Shown here piece by piece: positions 52,128 through 60,480 of a stretch of DNA of 64,000 bases (the first letter of the stretch is position 1; the number at the start of each line of letters is the position of its first letter). The notes below the pieces were generated by a model. It was not told the origin of the DNA. It did not search any database and was given only the letters and a program-made list of their open reading frames with translations. This DNA comes from Ampullimonas aquatilis. GTDB lineage: Bacteria; Pseudomonadota; Gammaproteobacteria; Burkholderiales; Burkholderiaceae_D. The position numbers and the translations under genes are program-made. The stretch covers positions 3,348,001 through 3,412,000 of the forward strand of contig NZ_CP183834.1 of NCBI RefSeq assembly GCF_049675895.1. The letters run 5' to 3'.

Positions 52128-53156
52128 TTAGAATGCGTGGCTTACACCAACGATAAATGCACGTGGGTCTTGGCCAGCAACTGCTGGAGTCAACGCATTG
52201 CCTTCACCGGCACCAACTGGAGCATAAACTGCAGCGCCTTCGTTTTTAACTTTAGCAAAGCCAACGTAAGCGAAAGTACGTTTGGACAAGCTATAGTCGT
52301 AACGAATGCTGAATGCTTTAGCAGATTTAGTGTCGTTAGTTTTGTCTTTGATCTTGCCGTAGTCGAGCAACAGGTTACCGCCGCCCAGAGGAACGTAGCC
52401 GTAGATTTCATAGATACGTGAGTCATCTGCAGAACCATCAGCTTTGAAGTTGGTGAACAAACCACCGAGTTTTACAACGCCCAGGTCATAAGATGCACCC
52501 AGAGCCGTTGTTTTTTGTGTTGCAACAGCAGTCGCTTTGTTTGATTCGTAACCCAGGTTAACCAGCAACGGGCCATTTGCATAAGCTACTTTACCAGCAA
52601 ATACATTACCCAGTGACTTAGGCGCAACTGCGCTTTCGCCAGCTGAATACAGCAATGTGCCAGTGAAACCTGACAGATTGTTGGTGCTGTATGCCAATGA
52701 GTTGTTCAGACGGCTCGACAGGTTGTAACCAGTAGCGAAGTAGTTGGTTGCATTACCCCAAGCCATGCCACCTTTGTTAAAGGTAGTATCGTATTGAACC
52801 AGGAACACTGGGTTCAGTTGACGACCAACAGAAACTGTACCAAAACCACCGTTCAAACCAACCAGAGCGGCACGGTCAAACAGAGTTGAAGCTGAACGGC
52901 TTGTACCGTTGTCGATATTGAAACCGGATTCCAGATTGAAGATGGCTTTCAGACCGCCACCCAGATCTTCAGAGCCTTTCAGGCCAAAACGTGAAGTCAG
53001 AACACCACCGCTCTGAATTTTAGTAATGCTTTGGCTACCATTGTTAGCAAATTGCAGGTTTGCGTCAGCAATACCGTACAAAGTTACACTGCTTTGGGCT
53101 TGAGCGGCACCAGCAAAAGCACCAAACACTGACAGTGCGATTAGGGATTTTTTCAT
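52128..53156 (-). CDS. Trimeric porin, Burkholderiales type (first)
   Basis: This 342-residue protein has signal peptide MKKSLIALSVFGAFAGAAQAQ and a 16-stranded barrel starting SSVTLYGIADANLQF, with SRFGLKGSEDLGGGLKAIFNLESGF, ASTLFDRAALVGL and GTVSVGRQ. It ends in SHAF with the terminal Phe needed for outer-membrane assembly. GGAGA lies before the ATG. It is probably highly expressed: codon choice is restrained and the terminator strong. General diffusion, probably of anions. It is paired with a second, diverged porin upstream. Confidence 0.96.
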   Translation of the reverse strand: MKKSLIALSVFGAFAGAAQAQSSVTLYGIADANLQFANNGSQSITKIQSGGVLTSRFGLKGSEDLGGGLKAIFNLESGFNIDNGTSRSASTLFDRAALVGLNGGFGTVSVGRQLNPVFLVQYDTTFNKGGMAWGNATNYFATGYNLSSRLNNSLAYSTNNLSGFTGTLLYSAGESAVAPKSLGNVFAGKVAYANGPLLVNLGYESNKATAVATQKTTALGASYDLGVVKLGGLFTNFKADGSADDSRIYEIYGYVPLGGGNLLLDYGKIKDKTNDTKSAKAFSIRYDYSLSKRTFAYVGFAKVKNEGAAVYAPVGAGEGNALTPAVAGQDPRAFIVGVSHAF

Positions 53157-53431
53157 TGAGTAATCTCCAAAAAATAAAGATAAACGAAGCGGGCGTAGTT
53201 ACGTAGAAGGACTTCGTTATCGACCTCACTGACCAGCTAGTCCGATGAGTCACTTCAACTGAAGCTGTTTGCAATTTATCAAAGAAGACTGGCCAGGGCA
53301 AAGACAACTGTCCCAAATCGCCAATGAAGGTGAATTTCTGTTAGGTTTTTGCAACATGACCTCCCCAAATGCCCTGTTTACTCGGGCAAATGAGGATCAA
53401 AAGGGGATTTTTATACTGCAGAGCAATAAGA

Positions 53432-54715
53432 CTAGAAACGATGACGAATTCCGAATTGAATAGCACTGGTTGTCGCCCCTGATTTATTGGCGTAACCACC
53501 GAGATAGCCAGCACCACCAGGCGCGTAAGCGGCATCCTTGTTGTTTTTGATCAGGCCATAAAAGGTGTAAATATCGGTACGCTTGGATAAATCGTAGTCA
53601 TAACCAATCCCGTAAATCTTGGCATCGCCATCATAGGCAATGGGTGCCAATGGACTGCCGATCGAGGTTTTTTTGTCCTTGAGTATGCCAAATGAAGCCA
53701 TGATGCGGCCCTGACCAATTCGATAATGAGCACCAATCAGTGCGCATTGCTCATCGACGGCAAAATTGCGCAGCAGAATTGGCAAGATGGCATTGGCGGT
53801 TGCAACGCTGGTTGCACTGACTGCGCTGTAAACACCTAAAGCAGCGTCTGAATTATCGTTTTTGGCTCGGGTGTAGCCGACAAACAGCTTGAGATTATCC
53901 ATGGTGTATGAACCACCTACCGCCCAGGTTTTCAGACCACTGCTACCATTGGCAGCATTGGCATGGTTGTAGCCAAGTCCTACATCCCAACCATTAGCCA
54001 CATAGCGAACATTGCTACCCCAGCGTTTGCCAGCACTACTGTTTGCAGCATTTTCACCCGGAGAATAACTGAGCGCGAATTTCACCCCATTGTGGGTAAT
54101 GCGATATTGCAAAGTATTGTTCCAGCGCAGCTCTACCGCGCCTGGCACCAATAAATTGCCTGCCGTTCCAGCATTGCCGGCTTCCATAGGATCCAGATAA
54201 TTCAACACCTCATAAGCCGGGGTGTATTGGCGACCAATCAAAAAACCACCGACTGGTGTGACCAAACCCACATAAGCTTGCCGATCAAATAGGGTATTGC
54301 TGGTATTGATGCCAAATTGCGAGCCAATCGCACCGTTGACAGTGGGTGCCAGTGCTGCAGGCAATCCAGCAGTCCAGATGTTGTAGCTAGTCGTACCAAT
54401 CAGCTGATTAGGCGGCGTATTGAACGGAGGCCGATTACTCAATTGGCCAGTATCCGTTTCCAAACGACTTTCCAGGGTGAAAATGGCTCGATAACCGTTG
54501 CCAAGATCTTCATTGCCTTTAAAGCCAAATCGAGAACCTTCCGCAATACCACTATTGACTTGTGTCAGACTACTATTGCCAAGACGGGTGTACTGTAAGC
54601 CTGCGTCAACAATACCGTATAAGGTAACGCTGGTTTGAGCGGACGCGTGACTGCTTAGTCCTACAATAAGAGGAATCGTACTCAGGGTGTAATACAGGTC
54701 AGATTTAAAAGTCAT
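53432..54715 (-). CDS. Trimeric porin, Burkholderiales type (second)
   Basis: GGAGG sits best before the second Met (54715), giving 427 residues. The signal is SSHASAQ, and the mature start TSVTLYGIVDAGLQYTRLG is homologous to the first porin, as are SRFGFKGNEDLGNGYRAIFTLESR, TLFDRQAYVGL and FLIGRQYTPAYEV. It ends IRHRF with Phe. It is longer by about 85 residues, mostly in loops (for example after TDTGQLSNRPPFN), which may change pore selectivity. A 275-bp gap to the next porin suggests separate transcription. Confidence 0.95.
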   Translation of the reverse strand: MTFKSDLYYTLSTIPLIVGLSSHASAQTSVTLYGIVDAGLQYTRLGNSSLTQVNSGIAEGSRFGFKGNEDLGNGYRAIFTLESRLETDTGQLSNRPPFNTPPNQLIGTTSYNIWTAGLPAALAPTVNGAIGSQFGINTSNTLFDRQAYVGLVTPVGGFLIGRQYTPAYEVLNYLDPMEAGNAGTAGNLLVPGAVELRWNNTLQYRITHNGVKFALSYSPGENAANSSAGKRWGSNVRYVANGWDVGLGYNHANAANGSSGLKTWAVGGSYTMDNLKLFVGYTRAKNDNSDAALGVYSAVSATSVATANAILPILLRNFAVDEQCALIGAHYRIGQGRIMASFGILKDKKTSIGSPLAPIAYDGDAKIYGIGYDYDLSKRTDIYTFYGLIKNNKDAAYAPGGAGYLGGYANKSGATTSAIQFGIRHRF

Positions 54716-54857
54716 CATGCCTCCAGGCTATTATTTTGTTTGGTAACGGCATCTTAACGAAGCGTTTACATAAAACAAAGTAGCATGACTACCAGTATCC
54801 TAAAGACTAATTAACACCTATTTCACCAAGCAATTAACCAATTATCTTCAAACCCTC

Positions 54858-55526
54858 ATGAAAACAGCCGTCCCACTTTCATTTTTTGATCAATTCATTG
54901 GTGAGTTTGACCGCAGTCTGCGCGTCTTGACTGGATCGGTGGCAGCGCAACGCCCTATTCCACAGCCGGATCGCCACGAGGATGTCGTCGATGAGCTGGG
55001 TCACGATGCCTTGAACGTGGTAGAAAAAAAACATGCTGCCGGATTGATGCGTATCAATCATGTGGGGGAAGTTTGTGCTCAGGCGCTGTATCAATCACAA
55101 AAGCTGGCAACCCATGATCCAGCCCTGAAACAACTCTTTGAACACGCGGCGCAAGAAGAGGAAGATCATTTGCACTGGACGCTGACACGCATTCATGAGC
55201 TCGGCGGCCATCCCAGTCTGCTCAATCCCTTGTGGTATACCGGCGCTTTTGCCATTGGCTTGGTCGCTGGCACATTAGGCAACGCAGCCAGTCTGGGCTT
55301 TATGGCAGAAACTGAACGACAGGTTGAACAGCATTTAGATGATCATCTAACGCGCCTGCCCAAAGCCGATCAAGCTTCTCGCGCCATATTGGAGCAAATG
55401 CGAGTCGATGAAATCAGCCACTCACAAAGTGCCTTGCAAGCAGGCGGTAATTTACCCTCAAAACCAGTCAGCCAGTTAATGCGTGCCGCCGCCAAAATCA
55501 TGACCACGCTGGCCTATCGGATATAA
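54858..55526 (+). CDS. coq7: Demethoxyubiquinone hydroxylase Coq7
   Basis: Coq7 carries out the C6 hydroxylation of the ubiquinone ring (2-polyprenyl-3-methyl-6-methoxy-benzoquinol hydroxylase). The 222-residue di-iron protein shows its iron ligands in order: GLMRINHVGEVCAQALY, QEEEDHLHWT, AETERQVEQHLDDHL and DEISHSQSAL. An N-terminal extension of about 45 residues is normal for Burkholderiales. It converges on the OsmC-family gene with a repeat copy between. Confidence 0.95.
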   Translation: MKTAVPLSFFDQFIGEFDRSLRVLTGSVAAQRPIPQPDRHEDVVDELGHDALNVVEKKHAAGLMRINHVGEVCAQALYQSQKLATHDPALKQLFEHAAQEEEDHLHWTLTRIHELGGHPSLLNPLWYTGAFAIGLVAGTLGNAASLGFMAETERQVEQHLDDHLTRLPKADQASRAILEQMRVDEISHSQSALQAGGNLPSKPVSQLMRAAAKIMTTLAYRI

Positions 55527-55533
55527 GTTATAG

Positions 55534-55603
55534 GGAGTACCTAGAATAATCAACCCATTAAGTACGTAAATAAAGGCTCATTAATAATACTATGGGCAGT
55601 ATC
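55534..55603 (-). repeat. 71-bp intergenic repeat, copy 7 (minus strand)
   Basis: Reading the minus strand, this 70-bp copy starts GATACTGCCCATAGTATTAT, has TTTATTTACGTAC in the centre and ends GGTACTCC. Its first two bases are part of the TGA stop of the OsmC-family gene on the same strand. Confidence 0.8.
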
Positions 55604-56024
55604 AAGCCTCAACCAATTCCACCGAATGGGTCATCTCAGCAGTCTTCTCAATCATGATGGAAGCCGAACAATACTTGTCATGCGACAGTTTGATGGCGCG
55701 ATCAACCAGACTGGCGCTCAAGTTCTTGCCGGTCACCTTGAAATGAAAATGGATTTTGGTAAAAACCTTGGGATCTTTTTCAGCGCGTTCCGATTTCAAC
55801 TGCACTTCACAACCGCGAATATCCTGACCACTTTTACGCAGAATCAGCACGACATCATAAGCAGTGCAGCCACCCGTGCCCAATAGCACCATTTCCATTG
55901 GCCGAGGCGCCAAATTACGGCCACCGCCATCTGGCGCGCCATCCATGGCCACTACATGACCACTGCCGGTTTCGGCCAAAAATGTCATTCCGGTGCCGCC
56001 CGTCCAGCTCACTGTGCAATCCAT
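55602..56024 (-). CDS. OsmC-family protein (YhfA-like)
   Basis: This protein has 140 residues from MDCTVSW at 56024; a start four codons earlier is possible. The redox-active cysteines of the family are seen: LGTGGCTAYDVV near the middle and DKYCSASIMI near the end, with FHFKVTG and SHDKYC. OsmC/Ohr proteins reduce organic peroxides; the YhfA branch is less defined. It is the common neighbour of coq7 and rplM in this order. Codons and length are ordinary. Confidence 0.9.
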   Translation of the reverse strand: MDCTVSWTGGTGMTFLAETGSGHVVAMDGAPDGGGRNLAPRPMEMVLLGTGGCTAYDVVLILRKSGQDIRGCEVQLKSERAEKDPKVFTKIHFHFKVTGKNLSASLVDRAIKLSHDKYCSASIMIEKTAEMTHSVELVEA

Positions 56025-56225
56025 GATCACTCCCACTGAAAAAATAAATTCGATTGTAACCAGTATCTTTTTTTCCTATTTCAGTCAGGATTAGGAACTA
56101 TTTTTCTTGGCCCCCGTCATAGACTATATCTATGGCGCCGCAAGGTATGAAACCTCTAATAATAGGCTGCTAAGTTACTGACTTCTAATCGTTATTTTCA
56201 GCATTTGTAAATTAGAAAAAATTTC

Positions 56226-56253
56226 TTGCGTTGCAACATTTTTTCTATAGAAT
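56226..56253 (+). promoter_or_regulatory. Promoter of the leucine-leader RNA
   Basis: TTGCGT (56226-56231), 16 bp and TAGAAT (56248-56253) give an acceptable sigma-70 promoter. RNA would start near 56260 and, ending at the terminator, would be about 135 bases long. Confidence 0.5.
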
Positions 56254-56291
56254 GATTTCATCAAATCCTTTTTCAGAGTCGATAATTCAAA

Positions 56292-56330
56292 ATGAATAAA
56301 CGTCTTCTGAAGCCCAGTTTGTTGTTGTGA
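56292..56330 (+). CDS. Leucine-type leader peptide (MNKRLLKPSLLL)
   Basis: This 12-codon open frame has five Leu, including three TTG codons directly before the TGA stop. The typical attenuator sequence follows at once: a first hairpin, an alternative pairing and a terminator. It resembles the leader peptides of leucine operons, in which ribosome stalling at Leu codons controls termination. The Shine-Dalgarno is weak. The next gene is rplM, not a leucine-biosynthesis gene. Confidence 0.6.
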   Translation: MNKRLLKPSLLL

Positions 56331-56340
56331 CGTTGTCTCC

Positions 56341-56395
56341 TCCACCCCTCCTCTTAGGTGGATTCCAAGCCTGGTGAACCACCAGGCTTTTTTTT
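56341..56395 (+). terminator. Attenuator with competing hairpins and intrinsic terminator
   Basis: Segment 1 TCCACC (56341-56346) pairs perfectly with segment 2 GGTGGA (56357-56362). Terminator stem AAGCCTGGTG (56367-56376) pairs perfectly over 10 bp with CACCAGGCTT (56380-56389), loop AAC, then six T. GGTGG of segment 2 can instead pair with CCACC (56379-56383), which would break the terminator. This gives the mutually exclusive 1:2/3:4 versus 2:4 logic of amino-acid attenuators. Confidence 0.8.
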
Positions 56396-56405
56396 GCTCA
56401 TTTTT

Positions 56406-56434
56406 TTGGCAAATCAACGATTTCAAGTTATACT
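56406..56434 (+). promoter_or_regulatory. Promoter of rplM-rpsI
   Basis: TTGGCA (56406-56411), exactly 17 bp and TATACT (56429-56434) make a near-consensus sigma-70 promoter directly after the attenuator terminator. The leader to rplM is about 85 bases and GC-rich near 56445-56460 (CCCGTGGCTCGCGGGG, a small hairpin). Confidence 0.8.
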
Positions 56435-56527
56435 AGAGAGCTTTCCCGTGGCTCGCGGGGAAACATGATGAGTCTGCATCCTATAAGCAGAGCCTGATTA
56501 ATCGAGCCAATTTAATTGGAACTTACT

Positions 56528-56956
56528 ATGAAAACCTTTTCCGCTAAAGCCCATGAGGTTCAGCGTGACTGGTTTGTGATTGATGCGACTGATAAAGTCC
56601 TCGGACGTGTAGCCAGCGAAGTTGCACGCCGTCTGCGCGGAAAACACAAGCCTGAATTCACACCTCACGTTGATACTGGTGACTTCATTGTCGTCGTTAA
56701 CGCATCCAAACTGCGTGTTACCGGCAACAAAGCACTGGACAAACGTTATTACCGTCACTCTGGTTATCCAGGCGGTATTTACGAAACCAATTTCGAGAAA
56801 ATGCAGCAACGCTTTCCTGGCCGTGCGCTGGAAAAAGCCGTTAAAGGCATGCTGCCTAAAGGCCCATTGGGCTACGCCATGATCAAAAAACTCAAGGTGT
56901 ATGCTGAAGCCAATCACCCACATTCGGCTCAACAGCCGAAAGTGCTCGACATTTAA
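56528..56956 (+). CDS. rplM: 50S ribosomal protein L13
   Basis: This is ribosomal large-subunit protein L13, 142 residues from ATG 56528; the frame is open four codons earlier but MKTFSAKAHEVQRDW is the family start. WFVIDATDKVLGRVASEVA, LRGKHKPEFTPHVDTGD and ALEKAVKGMLPKGPLG are hallmark segments. It is followed by rpsI 11 bp later. Its own promoter lies behind the orphan leucine attenuator. Confidence 0.99.
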   Translation: MKTFSAKAHEVQRDWFVIDATDKVLGRVASEVARRLRGKHKPEFTPHVDTGDFIVVVNASKLRVTGNKALDKRYYRHSGYPGGIYETNFEKMQQRFPGRALEKAVKGMLPKGPLGYAMIKKLKVYAEANHPHSAQQPKVLDI

Positions 56957-56967
56957 GAGGCACGATC

Positions 56968-57360
56968 ATGATCGGTAATTACAACTACGGAACAGGCCGC
57001 CGCAAGAGCGCAGTGGCACGTGTCTTTATCAAGTCTGGCTCAGGCACCATCGTTGTGAATGGCAAGCCCATCGCTGACTACTTCGCTCGCGAAACCGCAC
57101 TGATGATCGTGCGCCAACCACTGGAACTGACTAACCACGTTACCACGTTTGACATCAAGGTCAACGTGAATGGCGGCGGCGAGTCTGGCCAGGCTGGTGC
57201 AGTTCGTCACGGTATCACTCGTGCATTGCTCGACTATGACATCACATTGAAACCCGTCCTGTCCAAAGCAGGTCTGGTGACTCGTGATGCCCGTGAAGTT
57301 GAACGTAAAAAAGTCGGTCTGCGCAAAGCTCGCCGCGCGAAACAGTTCTCCAAACGTTAA
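56968..57360 (+). CDS. rpsI: 30S ribosomal protein S9
   Basis: This is small-subunit protein S9, 130 residues, with GTGRRKSAVARVF near the start, GQAGAVRHGITRALL in the middle and the basic C-terminal tail KKVGLRKARRAKQFSKR that reaches the ribosomal P site. AGAGG precedes the ATG. It is cotranscribed with rplM and followed by a strong terminator. Confidence 0.99.
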   Translation: MIGNYNYGTGRRKSAVARVFIKSGSGTIVVNGKPIADYFARETALMIVRQPLELTNHVTTFDIKVNVNGGGESGQAGAVRHGITRALLDYDITLKPVLSKAGLVTRDAREVERKKVGLRKARRAKQFSKR

Positions 57361-57384
57361 TCCGTTTTTGGACTTGTTTCAAAG

Positions 57385-57408
57385 AGCCGCCACTTGGCGG
57401 CTTTTTTT
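57385..57408 (+). terminator. Intrinsic terminator of rplM-rpsI
   Basis: AGCCGCC pairs with GGCGGCT around ACTT, followed by T7. It starts 25 bp after the rpsI stop. Confidence 0.93.
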
Positions 57409-57546
57409 ATCGCACTGTTTTTATTGAAGGCCCATCCTGCATAGATCATCGCATGGGTTCATACACGTGACGCACGAGCTTGCTACACTGGCGCCTCGAA
57501 CTCGAAGTACGATTTTCAATTGCTTTCATATTGTTGAGGTTTGATC

Positions 57547-58575
57547 ATGATTAAAGTTGGCATTGTTGGTGGCACAGGTTATACCGGCGTCGAGTTGCTA
57601 CGCTTATTGTCGCAACACCCTGACGCCCAATTGACGGCCATTACTTCACGCAAAGAAGCGGGGACAGCGGTTGCCGATATGTACCCCTCATTGCGCGGCC
57701 GGGTTGATCTCAAATTTGTGGAACCACAAGATGGCAAACTGAGTGAATGCAATGTGGTCTTTTTTGCCACACCGCATGGTGTCGCCATGGCACAAGCCAA
57801 AGAATTGCTGGCCTCAGGTGTCAAGATCATTGATCTGGCCGCTGACTTTCGCCTGCAAGATGTCGCACAGTTTGAGCAGTGGTATGGCATATCGCATAAC
57901 TGCCCCGATGTACTCAAGGAAGCGGTGTATGGCTTGCCTGAAATCAATCGTGGCGCCATTAAAAATGCACGCGTGATTGGCAACCCTGGCTGCTATCCGA
58001 CGACCATTCAACTCGGTCTTTTTCCTTTACTCAAAGCCAATATGATTGATGCGGGCAATATCATTGCCGATTGCAAATCGGGCGTGTCCGGTGCTGGCAA
58101 AAAAGCTGAAATGGGCCTGCTGTTTTCGGAAGTGAGTGACAGTTTCAAGGCATACAGCGTATCGGGACACCGTCACGTGCCCGAGACCATTGAGCAACTG
58201 CAGCGCATGACCACGGACAAAATCGGCCTGATTTTCACACCCCATCTGGTACCGATGATTCGCGGCATGCATTCGACCATCTACGTCAAACTCAAACAAG
58301 ACACGGATGTACAAAGCTTGTTTGAAGCCGCTTACGCTAACGAACCTTTTGTCGATGTGATGCCTTTTGGCAGCACGCCTGACACTCGCTCAACCCGCGC
58401 CTCCAATATGTTGCGCATTGCCCTGCACCGTCCTGGCAATGGTGACACACTGGTCATCCTGGTGGTGCAGGACAATCTGGTCAAAGGTGCGGCTGGGCAG
58501 GCCGTGCAATGCATGAACGTGATGTCTGGGTTGGCTGAAACCACGGGGCTGATGCATGTGCCCGTTTTACCTTAA
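57547..58575 (+). CDS. argC: N-acetyl-gamma-glutamyl-phosphate reductase ArgC
   Basis: ArgC is the NADPH-dependent reductase of arginine biosynthesis. The start ATG 57547 has GAGG upstream; a TTG lies two codons earlier. The 342-residue protein has the nucleotide loop GIVGGTGYTGVELLRLL, the active-site Cys in GNPGCYPTTIQLGL and SGVSGAGKK with SGHRHVPE. Full length, type 1 form. It stands alone between rpsI and erpA; other arg genes are not in the window. Confidence 0.98.
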   Translation: MIKVGIVGGTGYTGVELLRLLSQHPDAQLTAITSRKEAGTAVADMYPSLRGRVDLKFVEPQDGKLSECNVVFFATPHGVAMAQAKELLASGVKIIDLAADFRLQDVAQFEQWYGISHNCPDVLKEAVYGLPEINRGAIKNARVIGNPGCYPTTIQLGLFPLLKANMIDAGNIIADCKSGVSGAGKKAEMGLLFSEVSDSFKAYSVSGHRHVPETIEQLQRMTTDKIGLIFTPHLVPMIRGMHSTIYVKLKQDTDVQSLFEAAYANEPFVDVMPFGSTPDTRSTRASNMLRIALHRPGNGDTLVILVVQDNLVKGAAGQAVQCMNVMSGLAETTGLMHVPVLP

Positions 58576-58670
58576 AAATCGGCAAAGCCATAAATGAAAT
58601 AGGGACTTAGAAAAAAAAGGTTTTTCCGCTAAGCTAACCGAGTTAATAACCGTATTTTTGGAGAAATAGC

Positions 58671-59039
58671 ATGACTGCTATGACCGCATCTGATCCCGTG
58701 GCTGAAATGCCGACCCCATTTGTCTTTACCGATGCGGCTGCCGCCAAGGTCAAAGAACTGATCGCTGAAGAAGGCAATCCTGAACTGAAACTACGCGTTT
58801 TTGTACAAGGTGGCGGCTGTTCAGGTTTTCAATATGGTTTCACGTTTGATGAAGAAATCAACGAAGACGACACTGCCATGACCAAAGATGGCGTGCAGCT
58901 GCTGATTGATGCAATGAGCTATCAATATCTGGTTGGTGCCGAAATTGATTACAAAGATGATCTGACTGGCGCCCAGTTTGTCATCAAAAATCCTAACGCG
59001 TCCTCGACCTGCGGCTGCGGCTCGTCATTCTCGGTATAA
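58671..59039 (+). CDS. erpA: Iron-sulfur cluster insertion protein ErpA
   Basis: ErpA is an A-type carrier that passes iron-sulfur clusters to target enzymes such as those of isoprenoid synthesis. The 122-residue protein has the three cysteine ligands, GGGCSGFQYGF and SSTCGCGSSFSV. GGAG lies before the ATG. The neighbourhood argC-erpA-anmK is common in Burkholderiales. A long perfect terminator stem follows. Confidence 0.97.
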   Translation: MTAMTASDPVAEMPTPFVFTDAAAAKVKELIAEEGNPELKLRVFVQGGGCSGFQYGFTFDEEINEDDTAMTKDGVQLLIDAMSYQYLVGAEIDYKDDLTGAQFVIKNPNASSTCGCGSSFSV

Positions 59040-59073
59040 GGCAAGCCGACCAGCACGAGTGCTGATACGATAA

Positions 59074-59121
59074 AAAACGGCACCATAAGATTCAGCGCCA
59101 TAAGTCATATGGTGCCGTTTT
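59074..59121 (+). terminator. Intrinsic terminator of erpA
   Basis: AAAACGGCACCATA (59074-59087) pairs perfectly over 14 bp with its complement at 59108-59121, which ends in TTTT. A 20-base loop is unusually long. Confidence 0.85.
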
Positions 59122-59172
59122 CATTGACTCTGCCATTTCATTCAGGATCTCGATTATTACTCATACTATCCA

Positions 59173-59242
59173 GTAGTACACGCAATATTCAACCACTCAG
59201 GTGCGTTAATACTGATCCATTTAAAATACCCCACCCCAGTTT
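59173..59242 (-). repeat. 71-bp intergenic repeat, copy 8 (minus strand)
   Basis: Reading the minus strand, this 70-bp copy starts AAACTGGGGTGGGGTATTTT, has CAGTATTAACGCACCTGA in the centre and ends TGTACTAC. Its first two bases are the last two of the anmK TAA stop on the same strand. Confidence 0.75.
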
Positions 59243-60407
59243 AACGTGGGTATAAGGCACCTAAAATCCGCGGCCCACTCGCACCCGTCACTTCAACCAA
59301 GTTACCTGGCTCACCCATCACACACTGGCGCGCCAGCCAGGCAAAAGCCAGCGCTTCGACATGATTAACGGCCACACCAAGCTCTTCCGTGTTCATCAGA
59401 GGAATGGCATCACCCAGTCTGCTTTGAATTCTTTGCAGTAGCCATTTGTTATGTGCACCACCACCACAAGCATAAACAGCTAACGCCACCGATGACAGGC
59501 CGACCAAATGGGCGGTGCTACTGGCGATCGTATCACCCAACAAGCCATTGACCTGCGATATTTCATTGACGATCGATTGTGCCGTCAGCTCGCACAAGGT
59601 TGCCTGCACATCAGCCGCGTGTGCCAGTGGCGCATGATTGTTCAGTAGCCCAGTCAGCCAATCAAGATGAAATTGATCACGCCCCGTGCTTTTGGGTGGC
59701 CTCTTTGAAAAATAAGGATCATCCAGCATCGCCTTGAGTAAAGGCTCAATGAGCTGACCGCTCGCCGCCCAACTACCACCGGAATCAAATGGGCGTTGCA
59801 AATGGCGCTGAATCCAGGCATCCATCAGCATATTGCCAGGCCCTGTATCCCAACCTTGTACCTGCCCCTTGCGCAAAGGTGGCAAAACGGTCAGATTGGC
59901 TATCCCACCAATATTGAGTATGACCCGGGTCTGATCTATCACCCTGAACATGGCGGCATGAAATGCCGGAACCAGCGGTGCACCTTGCCCATTGGCGGCG
60001 ATATCACGACTACGAAAGTCTGCGACAACATCAATCCCAGTCAACTCTGCCAATAACGCGGGGTTGAGCGATTGCCAGGTGTACCCCTGCTGAGGTTGAT
60101 GACGCAGCGTTTGTCCGTGCGCGCCCAAGGCGGTGATTGCCTGTGCAGACACACCCGCTTGCCTCAGCAACGCCGCCACACAACTCGCATAACTTCGTGA
60201 TAGCTGATTAGCTGCCTGTGCTTCACGCGCCAGTTCATTATCACCCGGCTGCTGCAAAGCCAAAAACTGGCTGCGCAGCTCGTCATCAAAAGGCAAATAA
60301 GCACTTGCAATCACTTTGGCCTGGCCAGGCTGAGTCAGATCGGTCAACACCCCATCGACGCCGTCCAGGCTAGTACCAGACATTAAACCAATAAAAAGTG
60401 ACTGCAT
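59241..60407 (-). CDS. anmK: Anhydro-N-acetylmuramic acid kinase AnmK
   Basis: AnmK phosphorylates and opens 1,6-anhydro-MurNAc during recycling of cell-wall fragments. The 388-residue protein has FIGLMSGTSLDGVDGVL, ALGAHGQTLRHQP, FRSRDIAANGQGAPLVP, LNIGGIANLTVLP and GWDTGPGNMLMDAW. All are hallmark ATP- and sugar-binding motifs. It is downstream of the M23 peptidase, with a terminator between, so the two are probably separate units with a shared peptidoglycan theme. Confidence 0.97.
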   Translation of the reverse strand: MQSLFIGLMSGTSLDGVDGVLTDLTQPGQAKVIASAYLPFDDELRSQFLALQQPGDNELAREAQAANQLSRSYASCVAALLRQAGVSAQAITALGAHGQTLRHQPQQGYTWQSLNPALLAELTGIDVVADFRSRDIAANGQGAPLVPAFHAAMFRVIDQTRVILNIGGIANLTVLPPLRKGQVQGWDTGPGNMLMDAWIQRHLQRPFDSGGSWAASGQLIEPLLKAMLDDPYFSKRPPKSTGRDQFHLDWLTGLLNNHAPLAHAADVQATLCELTAQSIVNEISQVNGLLGDTIASSTAHLVGLSSVALAVYACGGGAHNKWLLQRIQSRLGDAIPLMNTEELGVAVNHVEALAFAWLARQCVMGEPGNLVEVTGASGPRILGALYPR

Positions 60408-60429
60408 TGCCTAAATCTCAAAAAAAGCA

Positions 60430-60449
60430 AAGCCCGCAAATGCGGGCTT
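60430..60449 (-). terminator. Intrinsic terminator of the M23 peptidase gene
   Basis: AAGCCCGCA pairs with TGCGGGCTT around AA; in the minus direction it is followed by a T-rich run (60421-60426 A on plus). It lies 31 bp past the peptidase stop. Confidence 0.85.
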
Positions 60450-60480
60450 GGAAAATATATTGACCGAAAATACGAAAGAC

